From Actinomycetota bacterium (GTDB taxonomy: Bacteria > Actinomycetota > Humimicrobiia > Humimicrobiales > Humimicrobiaceae): 23,037 nt of DNA. Made by a program: the position numbers and the translations under genes. Below, in pieces: positions 1 through 8,272 of the stretch (positions are counted from its first letter, which is position 1; every line of letters begins with the position of its first letter). The DNA lies in the NCBI GenBank assembly GCA_023380915.1, contig JAMCSM010000125.1, positions 1-23,037 of the forward strand. Reading direction: 5' to 3'. Under the pieces are notes generated by a model. That model saw only the letters and a list, made by a program, of their open reading frames with translations, had not been told where the DNA came from and did not search any database.

Positions 1-96
1 AAGCAAGGGAATTCTGTCACTGATGATTTTTTTGTTTTTCATTTTCCTCAGAATTCCAAGAATTTCCAGTTTGATTGCACTTATTATTAATATCAA
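1..96 (-). CDS. Possible 5' fragment of a divergent gene (very uncertain)
   Basis: On the - strand an open frame runs from near base 117 off the left edge. It can start at a TTG (96-94) or, more conventionally, at an ATG (42-40) that has a GAGGA-like sequence a few bases before it. The longer version reads as a short hydrophobic stretch followed by a basic segment (KMKNKK). Only 14 to 32 codons are visible and I recognise no family. It could equally be chance, because the DNA is AT-rich and the frame is short. If real, it would be transcribed divergently from the isoprenoid operon. Confidence 0.2.
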   Translation of the reverse strand, partial: MILIISAIKLEILGILRKMKNKKIISDRIPLL

Positions 97-134
97 TAAA
101 GTTCCATCCCGCAGGTGTTTTTAAAATTTAAAAC

Positions 135-192
135 ATATAAACATACTTAGGGAATATATTATAGAAAATACTTGTAAATTATATAAACATAC
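135..192. repeat. 12-bp direct repeat in the leader of the isoprenoid operon
   Basis: The sequence ATATAAACATAC occurs exactly at 135-146 and again at 181-192, 46 bp start to start. The second copy lies between the candidate -35 and -10 boxes of the operon promoter. A repeated word in this position could be a regulator binding site, for example for the TetR protein encoded by the last gene of the operon. The word itself is not palindromic, which is unusual for a TetR operator, and AT-rich DNA repeats by chance more easily. Confidence 0.35.
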
Positions 193-200
193 CGTAAGAT
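172..200 (+). promoter_or_regulatory. Candidate sigma70-type promoter of the isoprenoid/hopanoid operon
   Basis: TTGTAA at 172-177 and TAAGAT at 195-200 are 17 bp apart and each match four of six consensus positions. Transcription would begin near 207, giving a leader of about 50 bases before the first gene at 256. A ribosome binding site AAAAGG lies at 243-248, seven bases before that ATG. The rest of 97-255 is very AT-rich and I see no gene in it. Confidence 0.4.
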
Positions 201-255
201 TATATCACACATTTTCTTAAATAAAATATTAAGATATTGAGTAAAAGGCTAACCG

Positions 256-1632
256 ATGCTTGGTCTTAATGATAAACTTCAGAACCTTCAAAATGATGGT
301 AAAACAATTAATATAGCCATTGCAGGTATCGGGCAAATGGGTAAAGGCATCATTGCCCACTTGAAGAATCACAAATCTTTCAGAATTATTGCTGTGGCTA
401 ACAGGGACATCAATAATTCATTGAAAAGGATGGAAGAACTTGGTTATGCTGAAAAAGATATCTTCCCAATGGAAAAAGAAAATACTGGCACTTATGCAGA
501 AGAATTGAACCCTGGTAATTTAAATCCAGACACATTAAATTTAAATTTAAAAAATAATATTGAAAGAACCCCTGGTATTGCGGCATTAAAGGAAAAAATT
601 ATTTTAACAAATGATCTTTTTTTATTATCAAATATTGAAGAAGTGGACATAATTGTTGATGCCACAGGAAATCCCGAAGCAGGAGCAGAACTGGCATTGT
701 CAGGATTAACCAATAAAAAACATGTGGTTACTTTAAATGTTGAAACAGATACGGCAATAGGGCCTTTTTTAAAAAAACTTGCACATAACTCAGGAGTTGT
801 TTATACAGTAGCTGCAGGAGATGAACCTGCTGCTCTTAAGGAGCTTTATGATTTTGCAAATGCCCTGAATCTGGAAATCATCGCTGCAGGAAAAGGAAAA
901 AATAATCCTCTTGATCATTCGGCAAATCCTTCAACTCTTGAAGAGTATTCAAGGCTTAAAGGTACATCTCCAAAGATGATGACATCCTTTGTTGATGGGA
1001 CAAAGTCTATGGTAGAGATGGCCTGCTTTTCCAACGCAACAGGAATTATACCTGATTGCAGAGGCATGCATGCGCCAAAAGCAAATGTCAGGGATCTTAC
1101 CGGTATTTTTAGGCAAAAAAAAGATGGAGGAATACTGGATAAAAATGGAATAGTTGATTTTGTAATCGGTGATGTAGCTCCGGGAGTTTTTTTGGTTTAT
1201 TCAGCCAGTGAAGAAATACTTAAAAAAGAATTAAAATATCTCTTATTTGGAGACGGCCCCAATTATCTTTTGTATAGGCCATTTCATCTGGCAAGCATCG
1301 AGTCGCCCTTGTCAATGGCCAGAGCATATTTCTATAATGAACCTACAATATGCCCTAAAAATAACCTGATATCAGAAGTAATTACCATGGCAAAAGTTGA
1401 CCTAAAACCCGGGGATATCCTGGATGGCATCGGAGGATTTAAAGTTTATGGTCTTATTGAATTGTATGATATTGCAAAAAAAGAAAATCTTCTGCCAATA
1501 GGTTTAAGTGAGGGAGCGAGAGTTAAAAATATAATAAAAAAAGGTGAAACTATTAAATTGGAAAATGTTGATATAAATGACAATTCATTTATATACAGGT
1601 TAAGAAAAATTCAAGAAAAATTAATAAATTAA
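256..1632 (+). CDS. drl: DXR-like oxidoreductase with SAF domain (DRL type)
   Basis: A 458-residue NAD(P)-dependent oxidoreductase of the homoserine-dehydrogenase-like fold with a C-terminal SAF domain. The Rossmann motif GxGxxG is G24-I-G26-Q-M-G29. Conserved blocks follow (AAGDEPA, GKGKNNP, SFVDGTKS), and the SAF domain spans about residues 375-445 (LKPGDILDGIGG onwards). Proteins of this architecture include Brucella DRL, which replaces DXR (IspC) and converts 1-deoxy-D-xylulose 5-phosphate to 2-C-methyl-D-erythritol 4-phosphate. It heads an operon with a prenyl synthase, IPP isomerase, hopanoid genes and ispE, which strongly favours that role. Residues about 75-100 form an Asn/Leu-rich insert (NPGNLNPDTLNLNLKNN). 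The start is the only good ATG, with AAAAGG before it. Alternatives: another SAF-domain sugar-acid or tetritol oxidoreductase. The family call is firm; the exact substrate is inferred from context. Confidence 0.8.
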   Translation: MLGLNDKLQNLQNDGKTINIAIAGIGQMGKGIIAHLKNHKSFRIIAVANRDINNSLKRMEELGYAEKDIFPMEKENTGTYAEELNPGNLNPDTLNLNLKNNIERTPGIAALKEKIILTNDLFLLSNIEEVDIIVDATGNPEAGAELALSGLTNKKHVVTLNVETDTAIGPFLKKLAHNSGVVYTVAAGDEPAALKELYDFANALNLEIIAAGKGKNNPLDHSANPSTLEEYSRLKGTSPKMMTSFVDGTKSMVEMACFSNATGIIPDCRGMHAPKANVRDLTGIFRQKKDGGILDKNGIVDFVIGDVAPGVFLVYSASEEILKKELKYLLFGDGPNYLLYRPFHLASIESPLSMARAYFYNEPTICPKNNLISEVITMAKVDLKPGDILDGIGGFKVYGLIELYDIAKKENLLPIGLSEGARVKNIIKKGETIKLENVDINDNSFIYRLRKIQEKLIN

Positions 1633-1643
1633 GAAGGAGCCTG

Positions 1644-2702
1644 GTGGTTTTGTCTGGATTACCGGCAGTTTTTGAAAAATACAGGTCATCTATAGAGAAA
1701 GAAATAAAGTCTCTTATACAGGTAAAGGAATTTGCTTCTATTTCTAAAAATAATAATACTATTTATGAAATGATGTCGTATCATATGGGCTGGGCAGATT
1801 CCGATGGGGCAAGCGTTAAATCAAATGGAGGGAAATATCTGAGGGCGACACTTACCCTGCTTGCATGTGAGTCTACAGGCAGTGATTTTAAAAAGGCACT
1901 CCCTGCAGCCGCCGCAATTGAACTTATCCATAATTTTTCATTAGTACATGATGATATCCAGGATAACGATGAAGTTAGAAGGCATAAGCCTACAGTTTGG
2001 AAAATCTGGGGAAAACCTCAGGCAATAAATGTAGGAAGTGCGATGAAAATACTTGCCAATCTTGCCGTGTACAATCTTTTTGACAAAAAGATACCCTCAG
2101 GAAATCTGGTAGAATTGTTGAAAATCCTGGATCAAAGTTGTCTTAAAATGATAGAAGGACAATTTATGGATATAGATTTTGAAACAAGATTTGATATAAC
2201 AGTAGAGGATTATATTAAAATGGTTGAGAGAAAAACAGCAGCACTGATAGAGTGTTCTCTGCAGATAGGAGCAGTTCTCAATCTAAGTCTTCCGGAATTA
2301 AAATATTTTGAAAATTTTGGGAAAAACCTTGGTCTTGCGTTCCAGATCAAAGATGATGTTCTTGGAATCTGGGGGAATGATGGAAAAACCGGTAAACCAT
2401 GTGGTAATGATATCATGAAAAAGAAAAAATCATATCCGATTGTTTATGTTATTTCGCAGATGGAAAATTTCGTAAAGAGAAATAAGCTTTTAAGAATTTA
2501 TACTAAAAAAACTCTTACTGATTCTGATATGGAAAAGATATTAACAATGCTTGATGAATACAGAGCAAAAGAAATTAGTAACAGGAAAGCAGATATGTAT
2601 TACAAAATGGCATTGGATGATCTAAAAAAGCTACCGGTAAAAAGAGAAAAATTGAAAGATTATGAATCAATTTTAAATTTTCTCAATGACAGGGAATTCT
2701 GA
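1644..2702 (+). CDS. Polyprenyl (probably C15-C20) diphosphate synthase
   Basis: A trans-isoprenyl diphosphate synthase of 352 residues that condenses IPP with allylic diphosphates. The first Asp-rich motif is D103-D104-I-Q-D107 (HDDIQDNDEVRR) and the second is D237-D238-V-L-G (QIKDDVLGIWGND), followed by TGKPCGND and a Lys-rich stretch. The DDxLGIWG form of the second motif is one I associate with actinobacterial and Chloroflexi GGPP/FPP synthases. The residue five before the first Asp is Phe, usually linked to a shorter product, so C15 or C20 is more likely than a long chain. FPP would feed squalene and hence the cyclase downstream. It starts at GTG with GGAG five bases before, 11 bases after drl. 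A later ATG is possible but would cut off conserved N-terminal helix sequence. Confidence 0.88.
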   Translation: MVLSGLPAVFEKYRSSIEKEIKSLIQVKEFASISKNNNTIYEMMSYHMGWADSDGASVKSNGGKYLRATLTLLACESTGSDFKKALPAAAAIELIHNFSLVHDDIQDNDEVRRHKPTVWKIWGKPQAINVGSAMKILANLAVYNLFDKKIPSGNLVELLKILDQSCLKMIEGQFMDIDFETRFDITVEDYIKMVERKTAALIECSLQIGAVLNLSLPELKYFENFGKNLGLAFQIKDDVLGIWGNDGKTGKPCGNDIMKKKKSYPIVYVISQMENFVKRNKLLRIYTKKTLTDSDMEKILTMLDEYRAKEISNRKADMYYKMALDDLKKLPVKREKLKDYESILNFLNDREF

Positions 2703-2757
2703 AATATAGTAACGAAAATTAGAAAAATTATCTTTATTGCAACCTTAAAAAATTGAT

Positions 2758-3822
2758 ATGTTCGATTCAAATATAAAATTCTTGAATGGAAAAAGAAAAA
2801 AAGAACATCTGGACATCAGCCTGAATCATGATGTTAATTATAAAAAAATAAGTTCCGGATTTGACGATTACCGTTTCATTCATCAGGCTATGCCGGAAAT
2901 TGACCTGGATGCCATCGATCTTTCTATAGAAATTTTGGATAAAAAACTAGACCTTCCGCTTATGATTTCACCTATGGTGGGAGGGATTGAGGAGACCGGG
3001 AAAATCAATAAAGATCTTGCAAAAGCTGCAGACATTTGTGGGATTGCCATGGGGGTTGGTTCACAAAGGGCAGGTATTGAAGATCCGGAAATGGAAAAAA
3101 CATATATTATCAGGGATGTTGCACCTGATATTTTGCTGTTTTCGAATCTCGGGGCAATTCAATTAAATTATGGTTTTGGTGTAGAAGAATGTATAAAATC
3201 CATTGAAATGATTGATTCCGATTGTTTAATCCTGCATTTAAATCCAATGCAAGAGGCATTTCAAGTCAAAGGAAACCATAATTTCGCCAATATTTGTTCG
3301 AAGATAGAAAATATCTGCAGTTCAATCAAAAAACCTGTAATAGTAAGGGAAGTAGGGTTCGGAATCTCATACGATGCGGCAAAAAAACTTATAAAAGCCG
3401 GTGTGAGTGGGATTGATGTCGGAGGTGCCGGCGGGACTTCATGGATTGAAATTGAAAAAATGAGATCCGAATCCGGCAGGTTTTCAAATATTGCCGAAAG
3501 CTTTTCCGAATGGGGCATATGTACAGCAGAAAGTATAAAAATGGTTAAATCTGCAATAGATGAAGTTAATGCTCTGCGTCCTTCAGACAAAATTTATCTT
3601 ATTGCAAGTGGTGGAATAAGAACAGGGATTGAAGCAGCAAAAGCCATCGCTCTTGGAGCAGATATGGCAGGGATCGCTCTTCCCATTTTGAAAGAAATAA
3701 AAATTTCGGTTGAAAAGTGTGTTGATTTTATAAAAGAGATTGAAACAGGATTAAGAATTGCAATGTTTGGAATCGGTGCTTCAAAAATAAGTGAACTTAA
3801 GAATACCAATTATCTGGAATAA
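2758..3822 (+). CDS. fni: Type 2 isopentenyl diphosphate isomerase
   Basis: A 354-residue FMN-dependent IPP:DMAPP isomerase (Idi-2/Fni), a TIM-barrel enzyme needing FMN, a divalent metal and a reductant. Visible family blocks are the N-terminal RKKEHLDI, LPLMISPMVGG, MGVGSQRAGIE, the HLNPMQE segment with its conserved Gln, the phosphate/FMN loop VGGAGGTSW, and IASGGIRTGIEAAKAIALGADMAGIA near the C-terminus. The length is normal. It follows the prenyl synthase after a 55-base gap and precedes hpnH by eight bases. The MEP pathway makes both IPP and DMAPP, so an isomerase here balances the pools for chain elongation. The type 2 enzyme is common in bacteria with reduced cytosol. Confidence 0.95.
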   Translation: MFDSNIKFLNGKRKKEHLDISLNHDVNYKKISSGFDDYRFIHQAMPEIDLDAIDLSIEILDKKLDLPLMISPMVGGIEETGKINKDLAKAADICGIAMGVGSQRAGIEDPEMEKTYIIRDVAPDILLFSNLGAIQLNYGFGVEECIKSIEMIDSDCLILHLNPMQEAFQVKGNHNFANICSKIENICSSIKKPVIVREVGFGISYDAAKKLIKAGVSGIDVGGAGGTSWIEIEKMRSESGRFSNIAESFSEWGICTAESIKMVKSAIDEVNALRPSDKIYLIASGGIRTGIEAAKAIALGADMAGIALPILKEIKISVEKCVDFIKEIETGLRIAMFGIGASKISELKNTNYLE

Positions 3823-3830
3823 GCTGGTAA

Positions 3831-4838
3831 ATGATGATTTATTCTGCAAAATTAATAACTCGAATAACGAAACATATGCTAATCAGTCGATACAGAGGAA
3901 ATATTAAGTTTCCTTTTGCGCTTATGCTTGAACCGCTCTTTAAATGCAATTTAAATTGCAGCGGCTGCGGCAGGATAAGAGAGTATAAGGGTATGATTAA
4001 TTTAAAACTTACTACGGAAGAATGCATTGATGCTTCAATGCAGGCAGGCGCTCCCATAGTTTCCATTACCGGCGGGGAACCTCTTCTGCATCCTCAAATC
4101 ACCACAATAGTTAAAGAACTACTGGATAGGAAATTCTTTGTTTATCTTTGTACCAACGGATTGCTGCTGGAAGACTTTTTGAATGAGATCAAACCAAGAA
4201 ATGAGTTAAGCCTTGTAGTTCACCTGGATGGCTTAAACAGCAATCATGGGAGAAGCTCAGGTTCTGAAATTGCATTCGAAAAAGCTTTTAAGGCAATAAA
4301 AAAAGCAGTAAAAATGAATTTTAAGGTAAGGACCAATACCACCATTTACAGTTATACGGATATAAAAGAAACAGCTGAATTATTCTCGAAACTCATGAAA
4401 ACAGGCGTTCAGGGAGTATTGGTTTCACCGGCATTTAGTTATGGCGATATTGAAGATAAATTATTTTTAAGCAGGGCACAATCAAGAGAATTATTCAGCT
4501 GTTTCTTTTATATCCTTAATGGAACAAGAATATATAATACTCCTCTATACTGGGAATTTTTAAGAGGCAGATCAAACCTGCAATGTACGCCATGGGCAAA
4601 TCCTACTTTCAATCCGGCGGGCTGGAAAAGCCCGTGTTATCTGGTCACTGATTCTCACTTCAAGACTTATAGTGAATTTCTGGGAAATACAAATTGGGAA
4701 AAATATGGTGTTGGAAAAGATAAAAGATGTACAAATTGCATGATGCATAGCGGATTTGAGGCAAGTGCTATAAACAGTATGAAATTTTCAAATCTCGGAA
4801 AAATGATCAAGTGGAATTTTACCGGAAGGATAAAATGA
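3831..4838 (+). CDS. hpnH: Radical SAM adenosyl-hopene transferase HpnH
   Basis: A 335-residue radical SAM protein. The cluster motif CxxxCxxC is C39-NLN-C43-SG-C46, preceded by LEPLFK. SAM-binding ITGGEPLLHPQ follows, then the C-terminal region with C300-TN-C303-MMHSGFEASAI, typical of HpnH. HpnH adds the 5'-deoxyadenosyl radical of SAM to diploptene, giving adenosylhopane, the first step of the extended (C35) hopanoid side chain. The gene overlaps hpnA by four bases (ATGA), so the two are translationally coupled. ATG codons at 3831 and 3834 are both possible starts. No hpnG (the next step, adenine removal) is in the window. Confidence 0.93.
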   Translation: MMIYSAKLITRITKHMLISRYRGNIKFPFALMLEPLFKCNLNCSGCGRIREYKGMINLKLTTEECIDASMQAGAPIVSITGGEPLLHPQITTIVKELLDRKFFVYLCTNGLLLEDFLNEIKPRNELSLVVHLDGLNSNHGRSSGSEIAFEKAFKAIKKAVKMNFKVRTNTTIYSYTDIKETAELFSKLMKTGVQGVLVSPAFSYGDIEDKLFLSRAQSRELFSCFFYILNGTRIYNTPLYWEFLRGRSNLQCTPWANPTFNPAGWKSPCYLVTDSHFKTYSEFLGNTNWEKYGVGKDKRCTNCMMHSGFEASAINSMKFSNLGKMIKWNFTGRIK

Positions 4839-5851
4839 AAGCCTTTGTAACAGGGTCTACAGGTTTTATAGGAGGCAATATCGTAAGAAAATTACTGGGC
4901 TCCGGTTTTGAGGTGAATGTACTGGTTAGAAAAAACAGTAATACCTTAAACATCAATAAATTGCCTGTAAAAGTTTTTTATGGAGACATTTGTGATAGGG
5001 ATTCCTTAAAGAATATTATGAAAGGCTGCAAAGTACTTTTCCATGCTGCGGCACTTTATTCTTTCTGGTCCTCGAATCCGGAAATTTTTTATGAAATTAA
5101 TGTCAGGGGAACAAAAAATATAATAGATGCAGCATGCGATCAGGGTGTGGAAAAAATAATCTATACTTCAAGCGAATCAACAATCAATTTAAACAGAGAA
5201 AATGAAGATGATGATAATTTTGAAGAAGAATTTGGCACTTTCAGTGATATAAATGAGACCTCTTCCGTTTTTGGAGATTATAAGAAATCTAAAGTTCTTG
5301 CAGAGTTGGAAGTCATTAAAATGATAAAAGAAAAGGTTCCGGTCATAATAATAAATCCTACTACGCCAATAGGACCCTGTGATGTGAAACCCACCCCTAC
5401 CGGCAAAATTGTAATGGATTTCTTAAATAAAAAAATGCCTGCTTATGTAAATACCGGGTTAAATATTATTGATGTCGAAGATGTGGCGCTGGGGCATATC
5501 CTGGCATTTCAAAAGGGTAAAGTTGGAAAAAGATATATACTGGGGAATAAAAATTTAACTCTTTTCCAGATTTTTGAAATTCTTGAAAAAATTACAAAAA
5601 TAAAAGCGCCAAAAAGAGAAATTCCTTTATGGCTTGTTAAGTCATTTGCGTATGTCAGTGAATTTGTTTCGGACAAAATGTTTAATAAACAGCCTTTGCT
5701 GCCGGTTGCTGCAGTAAAAACAGCTTACAAGTATCGTTTTTTTGACTGCAGCAGCTACATAAAAGAGCTGGGAATTAATCTTACGCCTGTAGAAAATTCT
5801 TTTGAAAAAGCTGTCAAATGGTTTAAGGAAAATGGATATGTCAGGAATTAA
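4835..5851 (+). CDS. hpnA: Hopanoid-associated sugar epimerase HpnA
   Basis: A 338-residue extended short-chain dehydrogenase/reductase, related to dihydroflavonol-4-reductase and NDP-sugar epimerases. The N-terminal NAD(P)-binding motif is GSTGFIGGNIVRKLL, and the catalytic YxxxK is Y149-KKS-K153 with the upstream TSSEST serine segment. HpnA-type proteins are routinely encoded with hpnH and shc. They are linked to hopanoid modification, although the exact reaction is not settled. I chose the ATG at 4835, which overlaps the hpnH stop by four bases. An in-frame ATG at 4811 would give a longer overlap and an N-terminus (EFYRKDK) not needed for the Rossmann fold. Confidence 0.88.
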   Translation: MKAFVTGSTGFIGGNIVRKLLGSGFEVNVLVRKNSNTLNINKLPVKVFYGDICDRDSLKNIMKGCKVLFHAAALYSFWSSNPEIFYEINVRGTKNIIDAACDQGVEKIIYTSSESTINLNRENEDDDNFEEEFGTFSDINETSSVFGDYKKSKVLAELEVIKMIKEKVPVIIINPTTPIGPCDVKPTPTGKIVMDFLNKKMPAYVNTGLNIIDVEDVALGHILAFQKGKVGKRYILGNKNLTLFQIFEILEKITKIKAPKREIPLWLVKSFAYVSEFVSDKMFNKQPLLPVAAVKTAYKYRFFDCSSYIKELGINLTPVENSFEKAVKWFKENGYVRN

Positions 5852-7769
5852 TTTAAAAAAATTGAATGAATGCATAGAAAATTCACAAAATTATCTATTT
5901 TCGAGACAATCGGATGAAGGATTTTGGGTTGGGATGTTAGAAGCAGATGTAAGCGTTGTAGCAGGTTTTATTATTTTGTTCCGTTTCCTGGGAATACAAG
6001 ATGCCGGGAAGGACAGCAAAGCATACTGCTATCTGAGGAAAAATCAAAATATTGACGGTTCCTGGTCTCTTTATACAAAAGGTGAGGGAAATTTGGATGT
6101 AACAATACAATCCTATTTCTGCCTGAAGATGATGGGCGTTGCTGCAAAAAAAGATTTTATGGAAAAAGCAAGAAATTTTATTTTATTAAAAGGTGGAATA
6201 GAAAACGCCAATACTTATACAAAAATTATACTTGCCTTATATGGACAATATCCCTGGAAAGCCCTGCCTGTCATACCTCCTGAAATTATTTATCTCCCGG
6301 AGTGGTTTTGCATCAATATCTACGACTTTGCAAGCTGGACCAGGGCTACTGTTATGGCATTCAGCATCATTCTTACATTAAAGCCTGTAATACATCTGGA
6401 AAAAGAGCAAAATATATTAGAAATTTACAGGGATAGCGCAAGAGCAGTTAAAGGCAGGGGCCCTAAAATTAAAAATCCATTTTCTATTGAGGCTTTTTTT
6501 ATAATGCTGGTTGAAGTTTTCAAATTATGGGAAAAAATACCACTAAAAGAGAAGCCGGGAAGGCAAGCTTCGATAAAAATGGTTGAAAAATGGATTATTG
6601 AACATCAGGAAGAAGACGGCAGCTGGGGCGGAATAATGCTTCCATGGTTATTTTCTCTTATTGCTCTGAAATGTCTGGGTTATTCAATAGAGCATCCTGT
6701 TATGAAAAAAGGCATAGAAGGCCTTGATGGTTTTATAATTGAAGACTCTGAAAAAATAATTTTACAACCTGCAACTTCTCCTGTCTGGGATACCGCATGG
6801 ACTGTCATTGCACTTATTGAATCAGGGGTTAAAAGTAATAATGCTGCACTTAGAAACTCGGCTGACTGGCTTCTGGAAAAGAAAATTAAGGCTTATGGTG
6901 ACTGGAAAATAAAAAATAAAAATGCAGAATCGGGGTGCTGGTCTTTTGAATTTTACAACAAATTCTATCCCGATGTCGATGATACCGCCATAGTTTGCAA
7001 GGCTCTTGATAATATTGATTGTAATAACAATCATTTCAAAAATAAATCCATTAAAGAAGGCCTTCAATGGGTTTTAAATATGCAGAATAAAGATGGAAGC
7101 TGGGCTGCATTTGACAGAAATAATAATAAAAAACTTTTGAGGCATATACCTTATTCTGATTTTATCACACCCCTTGATTTCGGCAGTCCTGATATTACCG
7201 CACATGTCCTTAATGTTCTTGGATACCTGAACTATCCGGCAGATGAAAAAGCATTAAAAAATGCACTGGGATATTTAATGAAAACCCAGGAGGAGGATGG
7301 AAGCTGGTTTGGAAGATGGGGAGTAAATTATATTTATGGCACAAGCAAAGTATTGCAGGCCGTCGAAGAATTGAAGGAATCGCGATTCCATCAATTTGAC
7401 AATCCCCTGCCTAAAAATATGATTCATAAAGCTCTTGATTGGCTTAAAAAAATTCAAAATAAGGATGGCGGCTGGTCTGAAAGCTGTGAATCGTATGAAT
7501 GTAAAAGATATACCAGGCTTGATCAAAGCAATCCTTCGCAAACAGCCTGGGCTCTTGAGGGGCTGCTATCATTACATAAAATGGCGCCTTTCCTCGATAA
7601 AGGAATTGATTTTCTGCTGAATACACAAAGAGGAAATGGAAGCTGGACCGAAGATTTTTTTACAGGAGGCGGCTTTCCAAATGCCTTTTATTTAAAGTAT
7701 GAAATGTACAAAGATTATTTTCCTCTTATAGCATTATCAAAATATAGAAAGTTGATAAACAAGAATTAG
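5838..7769 (+). CDS. shc: Squalene-hopene cyclase
   Basis: A 643-residue class II triterpene cyclase that protonates squalene and folds it to hopene/hopanol at the membrane surface. The catalytic DxDDTA motif is D379-V-D381-D382-T-A, close to the position in well-studied bacterial cyclases. At least five QW-type repeats are visible, including QEEDGSWGG, QNKDGSWAAFD, QEEDGSWFGRWGVNYIYGT, QNKDGGWSES and QRGNGSWTEDFFTGGGFPNAFYLKY. Length is normal. AAGGA at 5825-5829 lies eight bases before the ATG at 5838. An ATG at 5832 and a TTG at 5802 are also in frame but less well placed. It overlaps hpnA by 14 bases. No squalene-forming genes (hpnCDE or sqs) are in the window, so squalene must be made by genes elsewhere. 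Confidence 0.95.
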   Translation: MSGINLKKLNECIENSQNYLFSRQSDEGFWVGMLEADVSVVAGFIILFRFLGIQDAGKDSKAYCYLRKNQNIDGSWSLYTKGEGNLDVTIQSYFCLKMMGVAAKKDFMEKARNFILLKGGIENANTYTKIILALYGQYPWKALPVIPPEIIYLPEWFCINIYDFASWTRATVMAFSIILTLKPVIHLEKEQNILEIYRDSARAVKGRGPKIKNPFSIEAFFIMLVEVFKLWEKIPLKEKPGRQASIKMVEKWIIEHQEEDGSWGGIMLPWLFSLIALKCLGYSIEHPVMKKGIEGLDGFIIEDSEKIILQPATSPVWDTAWTVIALIESGVKSNNAALRNSADWLLEKKIKAYGDWKIKNKNAESGCWSFEFYNKFYPDVDDTAIVCKALDNIDCNNNHFKNKSIKEGLQWVLNMQNKDGSWAAFDRNNNKKLLRHIPYSDFITPLDFGSPDITAHVLNVLGYLNYPADEKALKNALGYLMKTQEEDGSWFGRWGVNYIYGTSKVLQAVEELKESRFHQFDNPLPKNMIHKALDWLKKIQNKDGGWSESCESYECKRYTRLDQSNPSQTAWALEGLLSLHKMAPFLDKGIDFLLNTQRGNGSWTEDFFTGGGFPNAFYLKYEMYKDYFPLIALSKYRKLINKN

Positions 7770-7786
7770 ATTAAAGCGGGCTTGCA

Positions 7787-8272
7787 ATGACAATAGAATT
7801 ATTAAAAGAACAAAAAAACGTGAAAAAAATAGAAGAAATAAATTTTGGTGAAAGGGTTCTTTTAATTTCGCATTGTTTGAGGTCCAGTAAGTTATGTAAT
7901 GCAAAATTCAGCAAAGATGGTTTAGTATGCCTGGATGATTGCCCTAACAAATGTTCAATCGGAAAATTAAGAAACATCGCTGAAAAATTAGGGTATAAGG
8001 ACATATGCATTGCACCGGGGGGCAAAATGGCATTGAAATTCATTCAGGAAAAACAGCCATGCGGGATTATTGCAATTGCCTGCAAAAAAGAACTTGATGA
8101 AGGAATAAAGGCGATAAAAAGCCATCAAATTAAAAATAAACTCAATAATAAAATACCTGTAATTGTTACCATACCTCTTTTAAGAGATGGTTGTGTCGAT
8201 ACAAAAGTAGATATAGAACTGGCAATAAAAATAATCAATGCAGGGAATGGGGTAAAAAATGATAGTATGTGA
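7787..8272 (+). CDS. DUF116 cysteine-rich protein
   Basis: A 161-residue protein matching the DUF116 pattern: a hydrophobic strand then HCLR, a run of cysteines (C30, C37, C48, C52, C56), IGKLRNIAEKLGY, IAPGGKMALKFI, IAIACKKEL and LLRDGC. It has nine cysteines in all (also C74, C92, C99, C136), consistent with metal or Fe-S binding, which I infer. The family has no established function. It sits 17 bases after shc and overlaps ispE by 14 bases, so it is part of the operon and probably translated together with IspE. This suggests a role in isoprenoid or hopanoid metabolism, for example electron supply or cluster maintenance for the Fe-S enzymes of the pathway. That is speculation from position only. 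No signal peptide or membrane segment. Confidence 0.8.
   Translation: MTIELLKEQKNVKKIEEINFGERVLLISHCLRSSKLCNAKFSKDGLVCLDDCPNKCSIGKLRNIAEKLGYKDICIAPGGKMALKFIQEKQPCGIIAIACKKELDEGIKAIKSHQIKNKLNNKIPVIVTIPLLRDGCVDTKVDIELAIKIINAGNGVKNDSM

Noticed and set aside
256..1632. Reading the first gene as homoserine dehydrogenase
   Set aside because: Homoserine dehydrogenases lack the SAF domain at the C-terminus, and no threonine/methionine genes are near; the isoprenoid context fits DRL better.
3261..3590. 109-codon open frame on the - strand inside fni
   Set aside because: It is a shadow of the conserved fni coding sequence; its Ser/Pro/Ile-rich product looks like a reversed reading of Gly/Asp-rich codons.
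7435..7620. 61-codon + strand frame inside shc
   Set aside because: It overlaps conserved QW-repeat coding sequence in another frame and has no ribosome site.
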